The notes under the pieces were generated by a model that saw nothing but the letters and a program-made list of their open reading frames with translations, made no database searches and was not told the origin of the DNA. From Adiantum capillus-veneris (Eukaryota > Streptophyta > Polypodiopsida > Polypodiales > Pteridaceae): a stretch of 64,000 nucleotides of DNA. The stretch is taken from positions 75,376,676 through 75,440,675 of the forward strand of contig CM043969.1 of the NCBI GenBank assembly GCA_014529385.2, given 5' to 3'. Position 1 is the stretch's first letter; every line of letters begins with the position of its first letter. This document shows positions 32,774-43,567 of this stretch, piece after piece. Both the position numbers and the translations under genes were made by a program.

Positions 32774-34176
32774 CTTTCCCTTCTTCTTTCTCAGGCGTGC
32801 CTTCTCAAAACGTAAGAGCACCCAATCATCCTCCTTCAATTTCAAATCGCGACGATGGCGATCTGCTGCCTTTTTCTATCGTTCTTGAGATTTCTGCAAA
32901 GCCTCGCAGACTTTGGCAAAAGGCGTATCTAAGTCGTGCGTGTATTCATCCGCTTCAAAAATCTTATCTTACGTGCTTAGGAAAGGTGGAACCTTTGCAG
33001 CACCTTCAACAATCTCAAATGGCGCCTTCCCCGTCGAAGAGTGTATCGTGTTATTGTAGGCAAATTCCACCAAAGGTAGATACGTTTCCCATTGAGTATT
33101 CTGATCTGAGATGTAAGACTTCAAGAAATCTAAAACCACTGAATTGGCAATCTCAGATTGCACGTCGGTCTGCGGGTGGAACGATGACGAGAACTGCAAC
33201 TGCGTGCCAATGTTCTTCCAAATTGCCTTCCAAAACAAACTCGTAAATCTGGGGTCCCTGTCGAAGACAATCGTCTCAGGCATGCCATGTAATCTGAAAA
33301 TCTGGTCCACAAACAATCTCGCTAAGTGATCTGGCTTGACTGTTTTCTTCATTGGAATGAAATGAGCCTTCTTGCAAAATCTGTCTATAAGAGTCCAGAT
33401 ACCATCGTAATCACTCTGTGTTCTCGGGAGATCAAAAATGAAATCCATTGCAATAATTTCCCAAGGGCGGGTGGGTATAGGCAAAGAATGTAACAATCCC
33501 TGTGCTTTATGCCTGTCAAACTTGACCTTCTGGCATACCAAGCAACTGCGCACAAACTCTTCCACATCCTTCTTGAGTCTCGACCAAAAGAAGTATCTCT
33601 CTACCCCTTTCATGGTGGTAGCAATGCCGCGATGACCCGTAAAAGGCGGACAGTGGCATTCAGGCATAACCTTTTCCCTCAACGGCTGTGTAACGCACAA
33701 CATGGTTTTCCTCATCAAGTAGCCATCCCGAATGGAATATCCGCCTACTGTCTCCCCATCCCATATCCGTGTGAAAACGTTTGCAAAATTTGGATCTGTG
33801 GCATACTGGTCGACCATATCCTCGAAGCTCCTATGATGTATCACAGAAATAGCTAGAACCAACGGCTTTCGAGACAAAGCATTTGCCACCAAATTCTTAT
33901 GTCTCTGAACATGGACAATCTGGAAGTGAACTGAGACAAAATGTTCGCCCACCGCATCTGCTTTTCCGATAACTGCTTCTGTGACAAGAAGTAGCGCAAA
34001 CTCTGATGGTCTGTAAAGACAGTAAAAGCGGCTCCGGGTAGGTAGTGCCGCCACTGAGTAAGAGCATGGATAACAGCCAAAAGCTCTTTCTCATAAATCT
34101 ATGCTGTCAATTCCGGCCGTGAGAACAATCGACTCTCGTAAGCAATGACATGGCCTTCTTGCATTACGACAGCACC
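32774..34176 (-). CDS. Element C/F integrase and RNase H end (361 uninterrupted codons)
   Basis: TE-derived. The frame 34054-32969 is open. It holds the RNase H end (VHVQRHKNLVANALSRKP), the integrase zinc region (HCPPFTGHRGIATTMKGVER then CLVCQKVKFDRHKAQG: H...H...C..C), and the catalytic core: D in AMDFIFDLP, D in VFDRDPRFTS, E in TDVQSEIANS (one Gly of the usual DGQSE is Val). It closes with AYNNTIHSSTGKAPFEIVEG. The gag-pol upstream lies 12.5 kb away across element J, so it cannot be expressed as a unit. The upstream part (34054-34176) covers more of RNase H in a broken frame. Confidence 0.88.
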
Positions 34177-34190
34177 TATAAAGTGTGAGT
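34177..34190 (+). repeat. First 14 bp of element J's 5' LTR
   Basis: TATAAAGTGTGAG matches the start of the 3' LTR (TGTAAAGTGTGAT). Directly preceded by the target duplication GCACC (34172-34176). The G boundary to the right may be off by a few bases. Confidence 0.75.
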
Positions 34191-34756
34191 GTCGCAGGGC
34201 TACAGTGTCACTTCACAGGACAGACAGACAGTTGGACAGTTAGTTACAGTTGGTCTGGTTCACACTGGACGGACTCTCTGGGCTGGGGGGTGACACGTGG
34301 CAGGGTACCGACGGTGGTCTAGTGGACATCGTGACCAGGTCACCACCACCACTCAGTTTGGAGATAGACTTAATTGACTGGACATTTATGAGCCGTTGGT
34401 GGCTCTTTATGGTTGTACATATGAGTAGTCGTTTTGGGCCAGTGGGATTATCTTGTACGTAGTCGTCTAGAGTGAGTCTATGCACAGAGCACATCTTTAC
34501 CATCCCTGCACATCTGAGCCTCGACACCCCCATTGTACCTGTGAGTCCTGGGCTGGAGCTGAGTGTGCTGTCACGCCAGAGTCTATATCAGTCTTTGAGA
34601 TAGTCGAGTCATATGTTCTGGTCTGCTGTTGTGTCTTTGTGAGCTCTGTTGATGTCTATTGTTTCCTTTCTGTTCAGTTTGTTTGAGTGAGATTGTCACG
34701 CACATTGCACTAAGGACCACCCACTGTAGAGAGCACGACACATTATCCGCGCTACA
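34191..34756 (+). repeat. 5' LTR of element G
   Basis: It ends TTATCCGCGCTACA at 34756. The start is uncertain: TGTCGCAGGG at 34191 or TGTCACTTCAC at 34207. Its last 300 bp (from 34457, gtagtcgtctagagtgagtc) match 43271-43567 with only about 15-20 differences, but the U3 half has no match at the 3' end. Confidence 0.75.
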
Positions 34757-35097
34757 GCTGCTCTCATTTTGACGACCACGATAGGATCCCAACTGAAATC
34801 TCACTCTGTGAGGTGCAAATCTTGAAGCTAGTTAGGTTTATCTAGCTTCGCCTAGCTTTGCCGACCTTGCCTTGCACGGTTCTCCTATAGCCTGGTCCAA
34901 CTGGTCTAGTCCTCTCTCGCCCTGGTCCAACCTGTCCTCGTCCTTGGTCTAGACCTCCTCGACCCTGGTCTAGTCCTCCTCGTCCCTGGTCCAGCCTGGT
35001 CTAGTCACTTGCCTGGTCTAGTAGAGTCTAGACCAGTCTTCAGCTAGCCAGTTCAAGGTTTTCTTGCTCGAAGGTTGGTTGGATTGGTGGTCACTGC
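34757..35097 (+). other. Leader of element G
   Basis: No coding content. It contains a run of CCTGGTCTAGTCCTC-type repeats (34880-35035): repeated 'ctggtc.ag.c' units of 15-25 bp. Confidence 0.6.
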
Positions 35098-36047
35098 ATG
35101 ACACATACAAGGCGGTCAGTCGAGCGTCAAAGCGCACTACTGAGCCCTCTGAAGTACTATAACAGAAGACGACCTTTGGTACCGAGTAGAAGTCCATCAA
35201 CCTCATCACCTATACCTCCACATATATCACCCATTCCTTCATCTGGTTCCATATCTTCCAGATCACCTTCTCCAGTAAAGCTCTCTCCTATTCTGCTACA
35301 GCAACAGCAGGCTACTGAGCAACAGGCTTATCAAGGGGCCATGGAGCCATTGGCTAGTGTTTTGGCTAAGGTAAACATCAAGTTCCCTACATTCAAAGGA
35401 CTATCTTCAGAAGATGCTGACGACCATGCAAGGAGGTTTGTATCTCTCTATAGGGGTCGTGGTCTTAACAGGTAAGATGCTTATTTGGTACTCTTTCCAT
35501 CCACCTTGGATGGCTTAGCAAACAAATGGTACAGCCAGTTTGCAGAGAACCATTTTGCAACCTGGGCAGCCTTAAGGCAGCAGTTCTGTGCCGCTTTCAG
35601 GCCCGGTGACTACCAGGAGAAGGTGTTGGATGAGTTAGCCAACATGGTGCTCCAGCCAGAGGAGACTTTTGCAAAGCTTATGACTAAGACCAAGTCTCTG
35701 GTTGCCAAGCTTCCTCAACAACCCGGTGAATTCATGGTTAAGAAGTGGGTGGAGAAGGCGCTTCCCAAAACTTCTCAACAAAAACTCCGAGAAAGTCTCC
35801 GACCCGACGCCACTTTGGAGGAGTTCATCGCAGCTGCTACTAGGATAGAGGGGGCTAGGAAGCTGTTCAACAACTCCCCTCACATGGAGACCCCCTCTGT
35901 GTTTTCGGAAAGTCTTGCTGATCCATTGACTTCTTTACGTAGAGAACTTGAAGCCCTAAAACTACAACGCGCTCTTCAAGAGGAGAAAAGTATCTCTCTT
36001 CGCCAGGAGAAACCCCCGCATCTTGAGGCTTTGGATCAAATCAGGCT
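35098..36047 (+). pseudogene. Element G gag
   Basis: One frame from 35098 to 36105 with a single stop at 35473. The N-terminus is Ser/Pro-rich (SPSTSSPIPPHISPIP). The capsid region: MEPLASVLAKVNIKFPTFKG, LDGLANKWYSQFAENHFATW, FCAAFRPGDYQEKVLDELAN, and LEEFIAAATRIEGARKL, typical of a Ty3 gag (retrotransposon-gag domain). It shifts into the frame of pol at about 36050, where the zinc knuckles begin; in an intact element these should be continuous. Confidence 0.85.
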
Positions 36048-39000
36048 ATGGTATGGTGCAGCTCGTGTCGCTCTCCAGGACATCCTCCACAAGACTATCC
36101 CCTAAGAGCTTATTGCCACTTCTGCGAGAAGTCTGGGCATGAAGACAAGGATTGCTATTATATCAAGGGATTACGGCAGATACAACAAAGTCTAGGTCCT
36201 CTCCAACAAGGGCTTACGCCTGCATCAAACCTGGTGTCACCATATAGCCATCAGAACCCGATGCCACCTCTGCTGACAACACCTCCTATGCAGCAAGGTA
36301 TGCACAATAACTTTGCATCTCCCAGCTTTTATCATGCTAGTACTCCTTCAGTTCCCCAAAGCTTCTACACATCAGCCTCCGGTCCCATGCACCAAGGGCA
36401 GAGACCACCTCGCCCCTCAAATAGGCCAATTTTGTGCTACAGGTGCGAGGAGTATGGACACTATCAAAGCAAATGTCCCTTACCAGAAGGGTCCCCTCCT
36501 TGCCGACATTGCCCTGAAGCTAAGGATCACTATAGTAAGGATTGCCCAAAACAACGAGCGTACACATCTGCAAGCACAAGCCAACAGGAGTTTACATTTC
36601 CAAAGCTTAACCTCATCACAGTAAGCTCCATGCCACAAGCACCGCCTTCCACTCTTGTAGTTGCCTCTCAAGAAGGGTTGAAGCAAGTGGAAGAGCCGGC
36701 TAGGGTGCTCACACGGGCACAGAGAGCTGCTCTTGGTCTCAGCCTCCCTGGTGGTCCAACCTTTCCATCTCCTGTCACACAAATGAGTCAAACTCCAGTA
36801 GTAGCTGACAAACAAGCAGGTAGTGTCAAGAGCCAACCTACCTCGCTTCTATCAGATATTGATGATGCTTTCATCGAAGCAGTAGAGGACTTGCAGAAGC
36901 TTAAGGTTCCAGAACAAGCTCTAATCAAAGGTAACAAGCCCACAACAGAGTCTATCTTGAAAAACACTTTTCAGCAAGTGTCCCTGTACGACATGCTTCG
37001 ACTTGATGCAAATTTTAGAAGTGACACCCTTTCCATCATCCAGTCTTTGTACCCTAGTGCAGGGCCTAGTGGCAAGCACCTACATGTGCAGCCCTTGGAG
37101 TCCTACATGATTTCATATCCAGCTGCTCCCCTTACCGACTATAAAAGTCCTCGTCTCACTGTGTCTATTCTTGGGCATCAATTCTCAGGCGTCATAGTGG
37201 ATGGTGGATCTGGGATTAATCTGATGCCAGAATTTACTATGTTGGCCTTAGGTCTGCAGCCTAACCGCCCTGCTCCCTTCACTGTTACATTGGCAGACCA
37301 GAGGACAGTCTACCCTGTGGGCATAGTAGAGAAGGTGCATCTTATGATACAAGACTTCACATTTAGCTTGGATTTTGTGGTGGTCGGTCTTCCTCAGGTG
37401 GAGGGAGGATTTCTTTTGCTGATTGGTCGACCATGGTTGAGGCATACTAAGGCACTTCATGATTGGGGCAACGACGCCATGTGGATACATACTCCTGGCT
37501 CCTCCATGCAACCAATTCGGCTCGAAGGAGGTATGGATCCAATGGTTCATCAAAGCTCATTGTCAGTACAATCCAACCCCGACCCTGAGCAGCCCATCCC
37601 TCCTGACGGGTATGACGAAGACCTGCTGCAGTGGTTGGAAGCTACCGCCTCGATGCCATGTTATATGGTCTCTATTCAAAACTCACAGGTGTCGGTAACA
37701 CTCTCTCTTCCAACTCCTCAGGCGGACACAGAGGTCACAAGTCCTACACTAGATAGTAGTCCTACAGCAGACAGTGGACCAGTCCAAGAAGTGAGTGGGT
37801 CAGCTCCAAATTATCATGATTCAGATGATCCTCCTATGGAAGCCCTCGGCCTCGGGGAACCTATCACACATCACCGAAGGGGGAAAAAATCTCCTCTGCA
37901 TGAACTCGCCAATGAATCCCCCCTTCCTCTAACATCTCCCAGGTCAGATGCCCCGCCCACTCTAAAGCACCCGGTTATGTCTGTGTCTGAAGATTTACCC
38001 TTCGAGGAGCTTCCGCCTAGATGGTTACAAGAAGAGTATGCGGAGTTTCCAATCGATCAAACGCCAGCACATGATGTCTCGAAGCTCCAAGAGGCATCTC
38101 ATGTTTCAACTTCTGAAGTACCCTCCACAGTTACACCTCCTGACCCTGTCAAAAAAGTCAACCTGGGCGACCCTGACAACGCTCAGCACGTCCTCTTAGC
38201 AGCATGGTTATGGGAGCATCCCGCATTCCTTGACCAGGTAGTTTCTTTTATTCACTCTTTTAAGGATGTTTTTGCTTGGTCCTACAAGGATTTGGAAGGG
38301 ATCCCACCAGAATTGGGTCTCCACACAATCCCTCTGGTTGAAGGAGCTAAGCCTGTCAGAGGCCGAGCTTATAAGCTCAACCCAAAGTATGCAGAGGCTG
38401 TCAAGTCAGAGCTCGAAAAAATGCAAGAGGCAGGGATCATTGTACCTGTGGAGCACTCGGAGTGGTTATCACCCATGGTGATAGCGCCTAAGAAGCAGTC
38501 CAATAAAATTCGGGTGTGTGTAGATTACCGCACGCTGAATAAGGTAACTATTCTAGATGGTTTTCCCACACCTTTCACTAAGCGTGTGCTCGAAGATGTA
38601 GCAGGGCATGTTTTGTACAGTTTCATGGATGGGTTTAGTGGATACAATCAATTGGGCATCCATCCAGGTGATCAGCTGAAAACGGCTTTTGTGACTCCCT
38701 GGGGTATTTTTATCTACACTAGAATGTCTTTTGGGTTGAAAAACTCTCCACCTTCTTTCAATCGAGCGGTGTATCTCATTTTTTTTCCTCTGCTTACGGA
38801 TCATCTTCGCATCTTCATGGACGATTTTTCGACCTTCTCAGGTGCTCAATGTTCAACCCCATTGGAAAATTTAGAGGAACACCTCGCTCAGCTCTCTGTT
38901 GTCTTTCTCAAGTGCAGAGAGGCACGGCTAAAACTCAATCCTAACAAATGTCACTTTTTGGTCACTGAAGGCACACTTCTAGGCCATGTGGTGTCTGCCA

Positions 39001-39377
39001 AAGGTTTAGCACCAGACCCAGAGAAGATCGTGGCAATCTTGAAGTTACCACCTCCTATCAATCCAAAAGGTGTTCAAAGCTTTCCAGGCCACACAGGATA
39101 TCATCGTAGGTTCATACGAATGTATGCACAGGTGGCTCAACCATTGACCCGACTCACTAGTGCTACAGTACCCTTTACTTGGTCAAAACCTGAGGCTGAA
39201 GCATTTGAATACCTCAAAAAGCGCCTCACTGAAGCACCTAGCAGAGCGCAACTACAGCACCACAGAAAGGGAAGGTTTGGCTATGGTGTATTCTTTACAA
39301 AAGTTTCGTCATTACTTGTTAGGGGTTCACTTCACTATCATCACAGATCATCATGCGCTACGCTATCTTCTAAATAA
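36048..39377 (+). CDS. Element G zinc knuckles, protease and RT (1109 open codons)
   Basis: TE-derived. A 1109-codon frame, the longest in the window. Zinc knuckles: CSSCRSPGHPPQDY (last Cys lost), CHFCEKSGHEDKDC, CYRCEEYGHYQSKC and CRHCPEAKDHYSKDC, at residues 4 to about 170. The aspartic protease VIVDGGSGINLMP is at about residue 382. A long acidic, Pro/Ser-rich spacer follows (about 490-690). The RT runs from LGLHTIPLVEGAKPVRGRAY (about 760), via KIRVCVDYRTLNK and SFMDGFSGYNQ, to the active site FMDDF (about 921) and LGHVVSAKGLAPDPEKI. After LTEAP (near 39240) most of RNase H is deleted and the frame runs out of phase. Confidence 0.9.
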   Translation: MVWCSSCRSPGHPPQDYPLRAYCHFCEKSGHEDKDCYYIKGLRQIQQSLGPLQQGLTPASNLVSPYSHQNPMPPLLTTPPMQQGMHNNFASPSFYHASTPSVPQSFYTSASGPMHQGQRPPRPSNRPILCYRCEEYGHYQSKCPLPEGSPPCRHCPEAKDHYSKDCPKQRAYTSASTSQQEFTFPKLNLITVSSMPQAPPSTLVVASQEGLKQVEEPARVLTRAQRAALGLSLPGGPTFPSPVTQMSQTPVVADKQAGSVKSQPTSLLSDIDDAFIEAVEDLQKLKVPEQALIKGNKPTTESILKNTFQQVSLYDMLRLDANFRSDTLSIIQSLYPSAGPSGKHLHVQPLESYMISYPAAPLTDYKSPRLTVSILGHQFSGVIVDGGSGINLMPEFTMLALGLQPNRPAPFTVTLADQRTVYPVGIVEKVHLMIQDFTFSLDFVVVGLPQVEGGFLLLIGRPWLRHTKALHDWGNDAMWIHTPGSSMQPIRLEGGMDPMVHQSSLSVQSNPDPEQPIPPDGYDEDLLQWLEATASMPCYMVSIQNSQVSVTLSLPTPQADTEVTSPTLDSSPTADSGPVQEVSGSAPNYHDSDDPPMEALGLGEPITHHRRGKKSPLHELANESPLPLTSPRSDAPPTLKHPVMSVSEDLPFEELPPRWLQEEYAEFPIDQTPAHDVSKLQEASHVSTSEVPSTVTPPDPVKKVNLGDPDNAQHVLLAAWLWEHPAFLDQVVSFIHSFKDVFAWSYKDLEGIPPELGLHTIPLVEGAKPVRGRAYKLNPKYAEAVKSELEKMQEAGIIVPVEHSEWLSPMVIAPKKQSNKIRVCVDYRTLNKVTILDGFPTPFTKRVLEDVAGHVLYSFMDGFSGYNQLGIHPGDQLKTAFVTPWGIFIYTRMSFGLKNSPPSFNRAVYLIFFPLLTDHLRIFMDDFSTFSGAQCSTPLENLEEHLAQLSVVFLKCREARLKLNPNKCHFLVTEGTLLGHVVSAKGLAPDPEKIVAILKLPPPINPKGVQSFPGHTGYHRRFIRMYAQVAQPLTRLTSATVPFTWSKPEAEAFEYLKKRLTEAPSRAQLQHHRKGRFGYGVFFTKVSSLLVRGSLHYHHRSSCATLSSK

Positions 39378-40275
39378 ACCCCAAGTTGCAGGAAGGGTGT
39401 GGAGATGGCTACTCATATTCCAGGAGTTCGACTTCGAAGTAGTTCTTAGTCCAGGCAAGCGGCACGTCATGGCCGACCATCTCTCTCACATACACACAGG
39501 TGAGCCCAATACTGGGGTTGATGATGATTTTCCTGACAGTCATCTTTTTAAGGTGGACACAACCCCAGAATGGTATAGAGATGTGTTACATCTGCTCTCT
39601 ACTGGCCTATATCCTGAGAATGCTTCTCCCTTGCAAAAAAGAAGACTCTTGCTGAAGTCTAGACCGTTCTCTTTGATTGGTGGACAACTCTACAAATCTG
39701 GGCCAGATGGTGTGCTGCGCAGGTGCGTCTCCCCTCATGAAGTAGACCACATTCTGGAGGATGCACACAGTGGTCCTACAGGTGGACACTACCCTGGTCA
39801 CATCACGGCACAAAAAATCTTACAGACGGGCTTGTGGTGGCCCTATATATTTCGAGATGCTATTGCTCATGTCAAGATTTGTGATGTCTGCCAACGATGT
39901 GCGCCTAAGTCTAGCAAGCAATCAAATCGCCCTCTCCAGGTATCTATGGCGTGGTTGCCCTTTGAGAGATAGGGTTTGGACTTTGTTGGTCCAGATACTC
40001 CATCTGCTCAACCACGCAATCGTAAGTATCTCTTGGTAGCAACAAATTATGCAACAAAATGGGCCGAAGTGGTGGCTACCATCGACTGCACAGCCGCCAC
40101 TGTCGCAAAATTTTTGTATGAAAATATTTTTTGAAGGTTTGGGTGTCCTCTGGAAGTCACCAGTGATAGAGGTAGTCATTTTGTCAACGACTTGATCTCC
40201 ACTCTCCTCAAGAATTACAAAATTTTTCATCGCAAATCTTGCTCTTGCTATCCTAGAGCAAATGGGCAGGCTGAA
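39240..40275 (+). pseudogene. Element G RNase H remnant and integrase, part 1
   Basis: The frame 39160-39972 reads LAERNYSTTEREGLAMVYSL, FTIITDHHALRYLL and VLSPGKRHVMADHLSHI: the second half of RNase H. The integrase zinc region follows, HEVDHILEDAHSGPTGGHYP then CDVCQRCAPKSSKQ. A frame change at about 39970 leads to the core: GLDFVGPDTPSA (Asp 1), YLLVATNYATKWAEVVA, VTSDRGSHFVNDL (Asp 2) and ANGQAE (Glu), at which point the solo LTR interrupts. Confidence 0.85.
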
Positions 40276-41779
40276 TGTAACTAAGTCAAACTTTGTAAAT
40301 AATTAATTTATTTACGAGAAAAGAATTATCTGATTAGTTGTGTGCACACCAGAATAGACCTAGCAGTTCTAAGGCCTCAGGTGAGCCTAAATGCAGGCCA
40401 GAACACCTCAAAGGGACCTTAGCAGAAATTACCCCGAAGCCCTAGTGATTGGGAAATCGGGTCTTCAAAAAGGGGTAAGCAGTAGCCTCAGATTTTAGGT
40501 TCAGCAAAATACGCGCGTCAGTACAAGCACATGAATGAGATGGGGTCCTTAGAACAGTGACCCTAAGGCTAATAAAGCTAATAAAGCCTTAGGGTAAGTT
40601 TCGTTAAACTAAATTTAACGGCCCGTGCTCGGGCGGGCGGCCGGACAAGTGTGAACAGGTAAAGGCGGTGCAGTGCCAGTGCGGCATTGCGCCGGCAGAC
40701 CTTTGGTGTTCTCATAAAAGAAACATTGGTAGCATTTGTTAGTTAGTTGCACATTTTTAATTAATGAGCTAGAAGTTTTTAAAGTCAAAAGTTGAATGGT
40801 TTTTAAGCTTTTAAAGTAAGTGTGCCAAGTGGCACACTTACCAATGCAAGCTTTCACTCTCACTCTCCCTTATCTCCTAGCGCCCCCTCTTCATGCATGA
40901 AGCCTATTTAAGAGCATCAGCACCCCCTTCACAAGGGCTGGCAGTGCACCTACCCCCCCCTAATGTGAGCGTGCTCTACGCGGTGGAGCCCTCCATTGAA
41001 GCTTGAGAGCAGCCCCTTGCGACATATGTGGTAGCCTTGTGCTCCCATTGTCAAGAACAAGGCATCTCATAGTCATAGACACCTTCTAGTGAAGTTTCAT
41101 CGCGAGAAGCTGCCGTAGACGCTCTCCTAGCAGAGTGCGGCGGCTGTAATTCTATGTTTTCAGCCCCTAATCACCTCGATTAGGGCTGTTTTCAGCAGAT
41201 CAACCATAGAAATTATCTTCTCTCTCCTTATCCTAAGCCTATATCAAGTTTGGTGCGATTCCATCGCGAAGAAGACCTCTGTTTCGGCGTAGGGGTGTAC
41301 ACAGGTAAGAATTTCAGGTTATGTGCAGAAAATTACAGCAAGCATGTGCGTGTGCATTTTGCTTGTTTCTCTTTTGTGTTCGATGCATGAATGAATGAGC
41401 ATGAAGGCAACACGTAACGGAAGATAGACTCTCCTCTGTGAGAGCTTCCGAGGAGCTGTTTTGGGAGATAGACTCTCTTTTCGAGAGCTTCCAACCAGTC
41501 TCGCAGAAGAGGGGAAATCCCCTAAGCAGAAAGAAAGTGGAAACACTTTCTCAGTCAATAGTCAGAGCAGAATAGAAGAAACAATAGAGGACGGGCGTAT
41601 GCCCCGTTCCTGTGCTTGTAAAGATTCTCCCTTAGTAATAAAGATATTCTCTTTATGGGGGGGGAACCAGCCCATCTTCTGGTCCCCAATGAAGTGTCAA
41701 GTTTTCTCCCTCCCTCTAATTCTCTTGAGTATTTGAAGTGCAATTAAACGTCAGTTTACGCTTCCGTATTTTTGTGACA
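40276..41779 (+). mobile_element. Long solo LTR (family L), copy 2
   Basis: 1504 bp, inserted in the catalytic Glu region of element G's integrase. Flanks CTGAA at 40271-40275 and 41780-41784, perfect. It starts TGTAACTAAGTC and ends TTTTTGTGACA. AATAAAG at 41637-41643 is followed by a run of G and a hairpin with CCAG/CTGG arms (about 41657-41688), as in copy 1. No internal region. Confidence 0.92.
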
Positions 41780-42330
41780 CTGAAAGCACTAAGAAAGTGA
41801 CAATCGCGCTTCTTAAGAAAGCTTGTCATCTGCATCCAACCTCTTGGGCTCAAGCTATCCTCGGCACAGTTTGGGCTTATCGCACCTCCTTCAAGGCAAC
41901 CACTAACTACACCCCATTCCAACTAGCTTTTGGCTTAGAGGCAATTGCACCATATGAGTTCAACTCAGGTTCAGCAAGAGTGGGAAGCGTTCGTGTCACA
42001 GCTGGGAGTGCTTCAGCAAACCTCTCTCGTCTCTCAATGTTAGAAGAAAGTAGGAGATTAGCTTCACATGCTCTCCAAGCCGAGCAGATTCGTCGCAAAG
42101 AGTGGCATGATCGCCATCTCCGAAGGCCGAAAATAATGCAAGGCTCGCTGGTGCTACTCTATCAAGCTAAGTATTTGAAGAAAGCTAAGAAGTTGATCCC
42201 AGTCTGGCAAGGGTCATTCAAGGTACAGGAGATTTTACCACAGGGGGCTGTGCAGTTAGTCACTTTGGAAGGCGTTCCTTTGCCACTGGTAAATGGATCA
42301 AGAATAAAGTGCTATCACTCACTTGCCTGA
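41780..42330 (+). pseudogene. Element G integrase, part 2
   Basis: It resumes after the solo LTR as ESTKKVTIALLKKACH in effect, and is open from 41797 to 42330: WAQAILGTVWAYRTSFKATT, TPFQLAFGLEAIAPYEF, then GSLVLLYQAKYLKKAKKLIP, WQGSFKVQEILPQGAVQL and a terminal GSRIKCYHSLA, the usual C-terminus of Tat/Athila-like integrases. No chromodomain. Confidence 0.88.
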
Positions 42331-43270
42331 CTCTGACTCTATAGAATCTGGTTGTGTTATAACTCCCACATACAACTGTATGACTGTTCCGTCTCAATTT
42401 TCGGCTCTCTCCATCGATTTATTTTCCCTCTTCTCAGATTTACCTTATCTCAAGTTCTCATCTCAGTTATAATCTGTGTTATCATAAAAATTCTCTTGTT
42501 TTATGCATGCATCAAACTCCTTCTCACCTCACATTGACATAATTCGAATTGAATTCCAGCTACTCTCGAATTTTTTCTTTTTAATTATTGGAATTCACAA
42601 ATAGATTGGATAATCAGCTTCCTATTTCTCTCTGTCTCTGTGTCTATCTGCATCCTGGGTATCTCTATCTCTTGTTCTTACAGCTTCCTATTTCTCTCTG
42701 TTTCCGTGTCTATCTGTATCCTGGGTATCTCTATCTCTGGTCCTTACAGCTTACAGTTCTCTCTCTACCGACCCCTCTGCCTCTCCTTGTGGATTTCTTC
42801 AAAATGGCGACATACAACTCTAATCAAATAGAATATGGATTTTCTCGATATTCTGGAAACGCATCTCTCTCACACTGCTCACACACACTAATGTCATTAG
42901 TAGCTTCTCCCACACTCTATTTCTATCAGGTGGAAGTCCTGATAGGCCATTGGCTATTAATTCTGCCGCTTCTGCACTCTCTATCCCTCCTCCTCTCTAT
43001 GTCTCTCTCTCTCTCTACCTTGGACTCCAAACCGCTGCTGCAACTAGTTGCTCCTTACTATATTGTTTTGTGCTTTCGCTTACTGCTTCCTGCTGCTTGC
43101 TTACTGCTAGCTTTGCTTTTTCACTCACCCCCTACCCAATATTGGTTTTTGCCCTGCTTACTGAGTGATTTTGACTTTAACTGACGCAAACACCCTCCCC
43201 TTACTCGCCTCGTCCCTACCCACCCTCTCCCCTACACTATTTTCCCTCACTCCTACTTACCCTCCCACCG
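42331..43270 (+). other. Pyrimidine-rich 3' non-coding region of element G (may include a foreign U3)
   Basis: No convincing gene: open frames here are CT-rich low complexity. A tandem duplication of 66 bp stands at 42615-42680 and 42681-42746 (both start cagcttcctatttctctctg). Somewhere in this stretch the 3' LTR should start, but nothing matches the U3 of the 5' LTR. Confidence 0.5.
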
Positions 43271-43567
43271 TAGTCGTCTAGAGTGAGTCTATGCACAAAG
43301 CACATCTTCACTATCCCTGCACATCTGAGCCTCGACACCCCCATTGTACCTGTGAGTCCTGGGCTAGAGCTGAGTGTGCTGCCACGCCAGAGTCTGTATC
43401 AATCTTTGAGATAGTCGAGTCATATGTTCTGGTCTGCTATTGTGTGTTTGTGAGCTCTGTTGATGTCTATTGTTTCCTTTCTGTTCACTTTGTTTGAGTG
43501 AGATTCTCACGCACATTGCATTGAGGACCACCCACTGTAGAGAGCACGACACATTATCCGCGCTACA
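43271..43567 (+). repeat. 3' LTR of element G (R-U5 half)
   Basis: Matches 34457-34756 and ends CGCGCTACA at 43567; element J's LTR resumes in the next base. Confidence 0.85.

Larger units (their letters stand above)
34191..43567 (+). mobile_element. Element G: Tat/Athila-like (non-chromovirus) Ty3 retrotransposon
   Basis: It lies inside the 5' LTR of element J and in turn contains a solo LTR (40276-41779). Order: LTR, about 340 bp leader, gag, zinc knuckles, protease, RT, RNase H, integrase, long 3' non-coding region, LTR R-U5. The RT signatures (SFMDGFSGYNQ, KTAFVTPWG, SFGLKNSP, IFMDDFSTFS) and the protease VDGGSGINLMP point to the Tat/Athila side of plant Ty3 elements. The PBS is not tRNA-iMet: after the LTR end (34756) comes GCTGCTCTCATT, unassigned. 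Left boundary and target duplication are uncertain (GTG-containing flanks only). Confidence 0.82.

Noticed and set aside
42588-43184. A 198-codon Leu/Ser-rich membrane-like frame
   Set aside because: The sequence is pyrimidine-rich and contains a tandem duplication; any frame through it is hydrophobic. No conserved motif.
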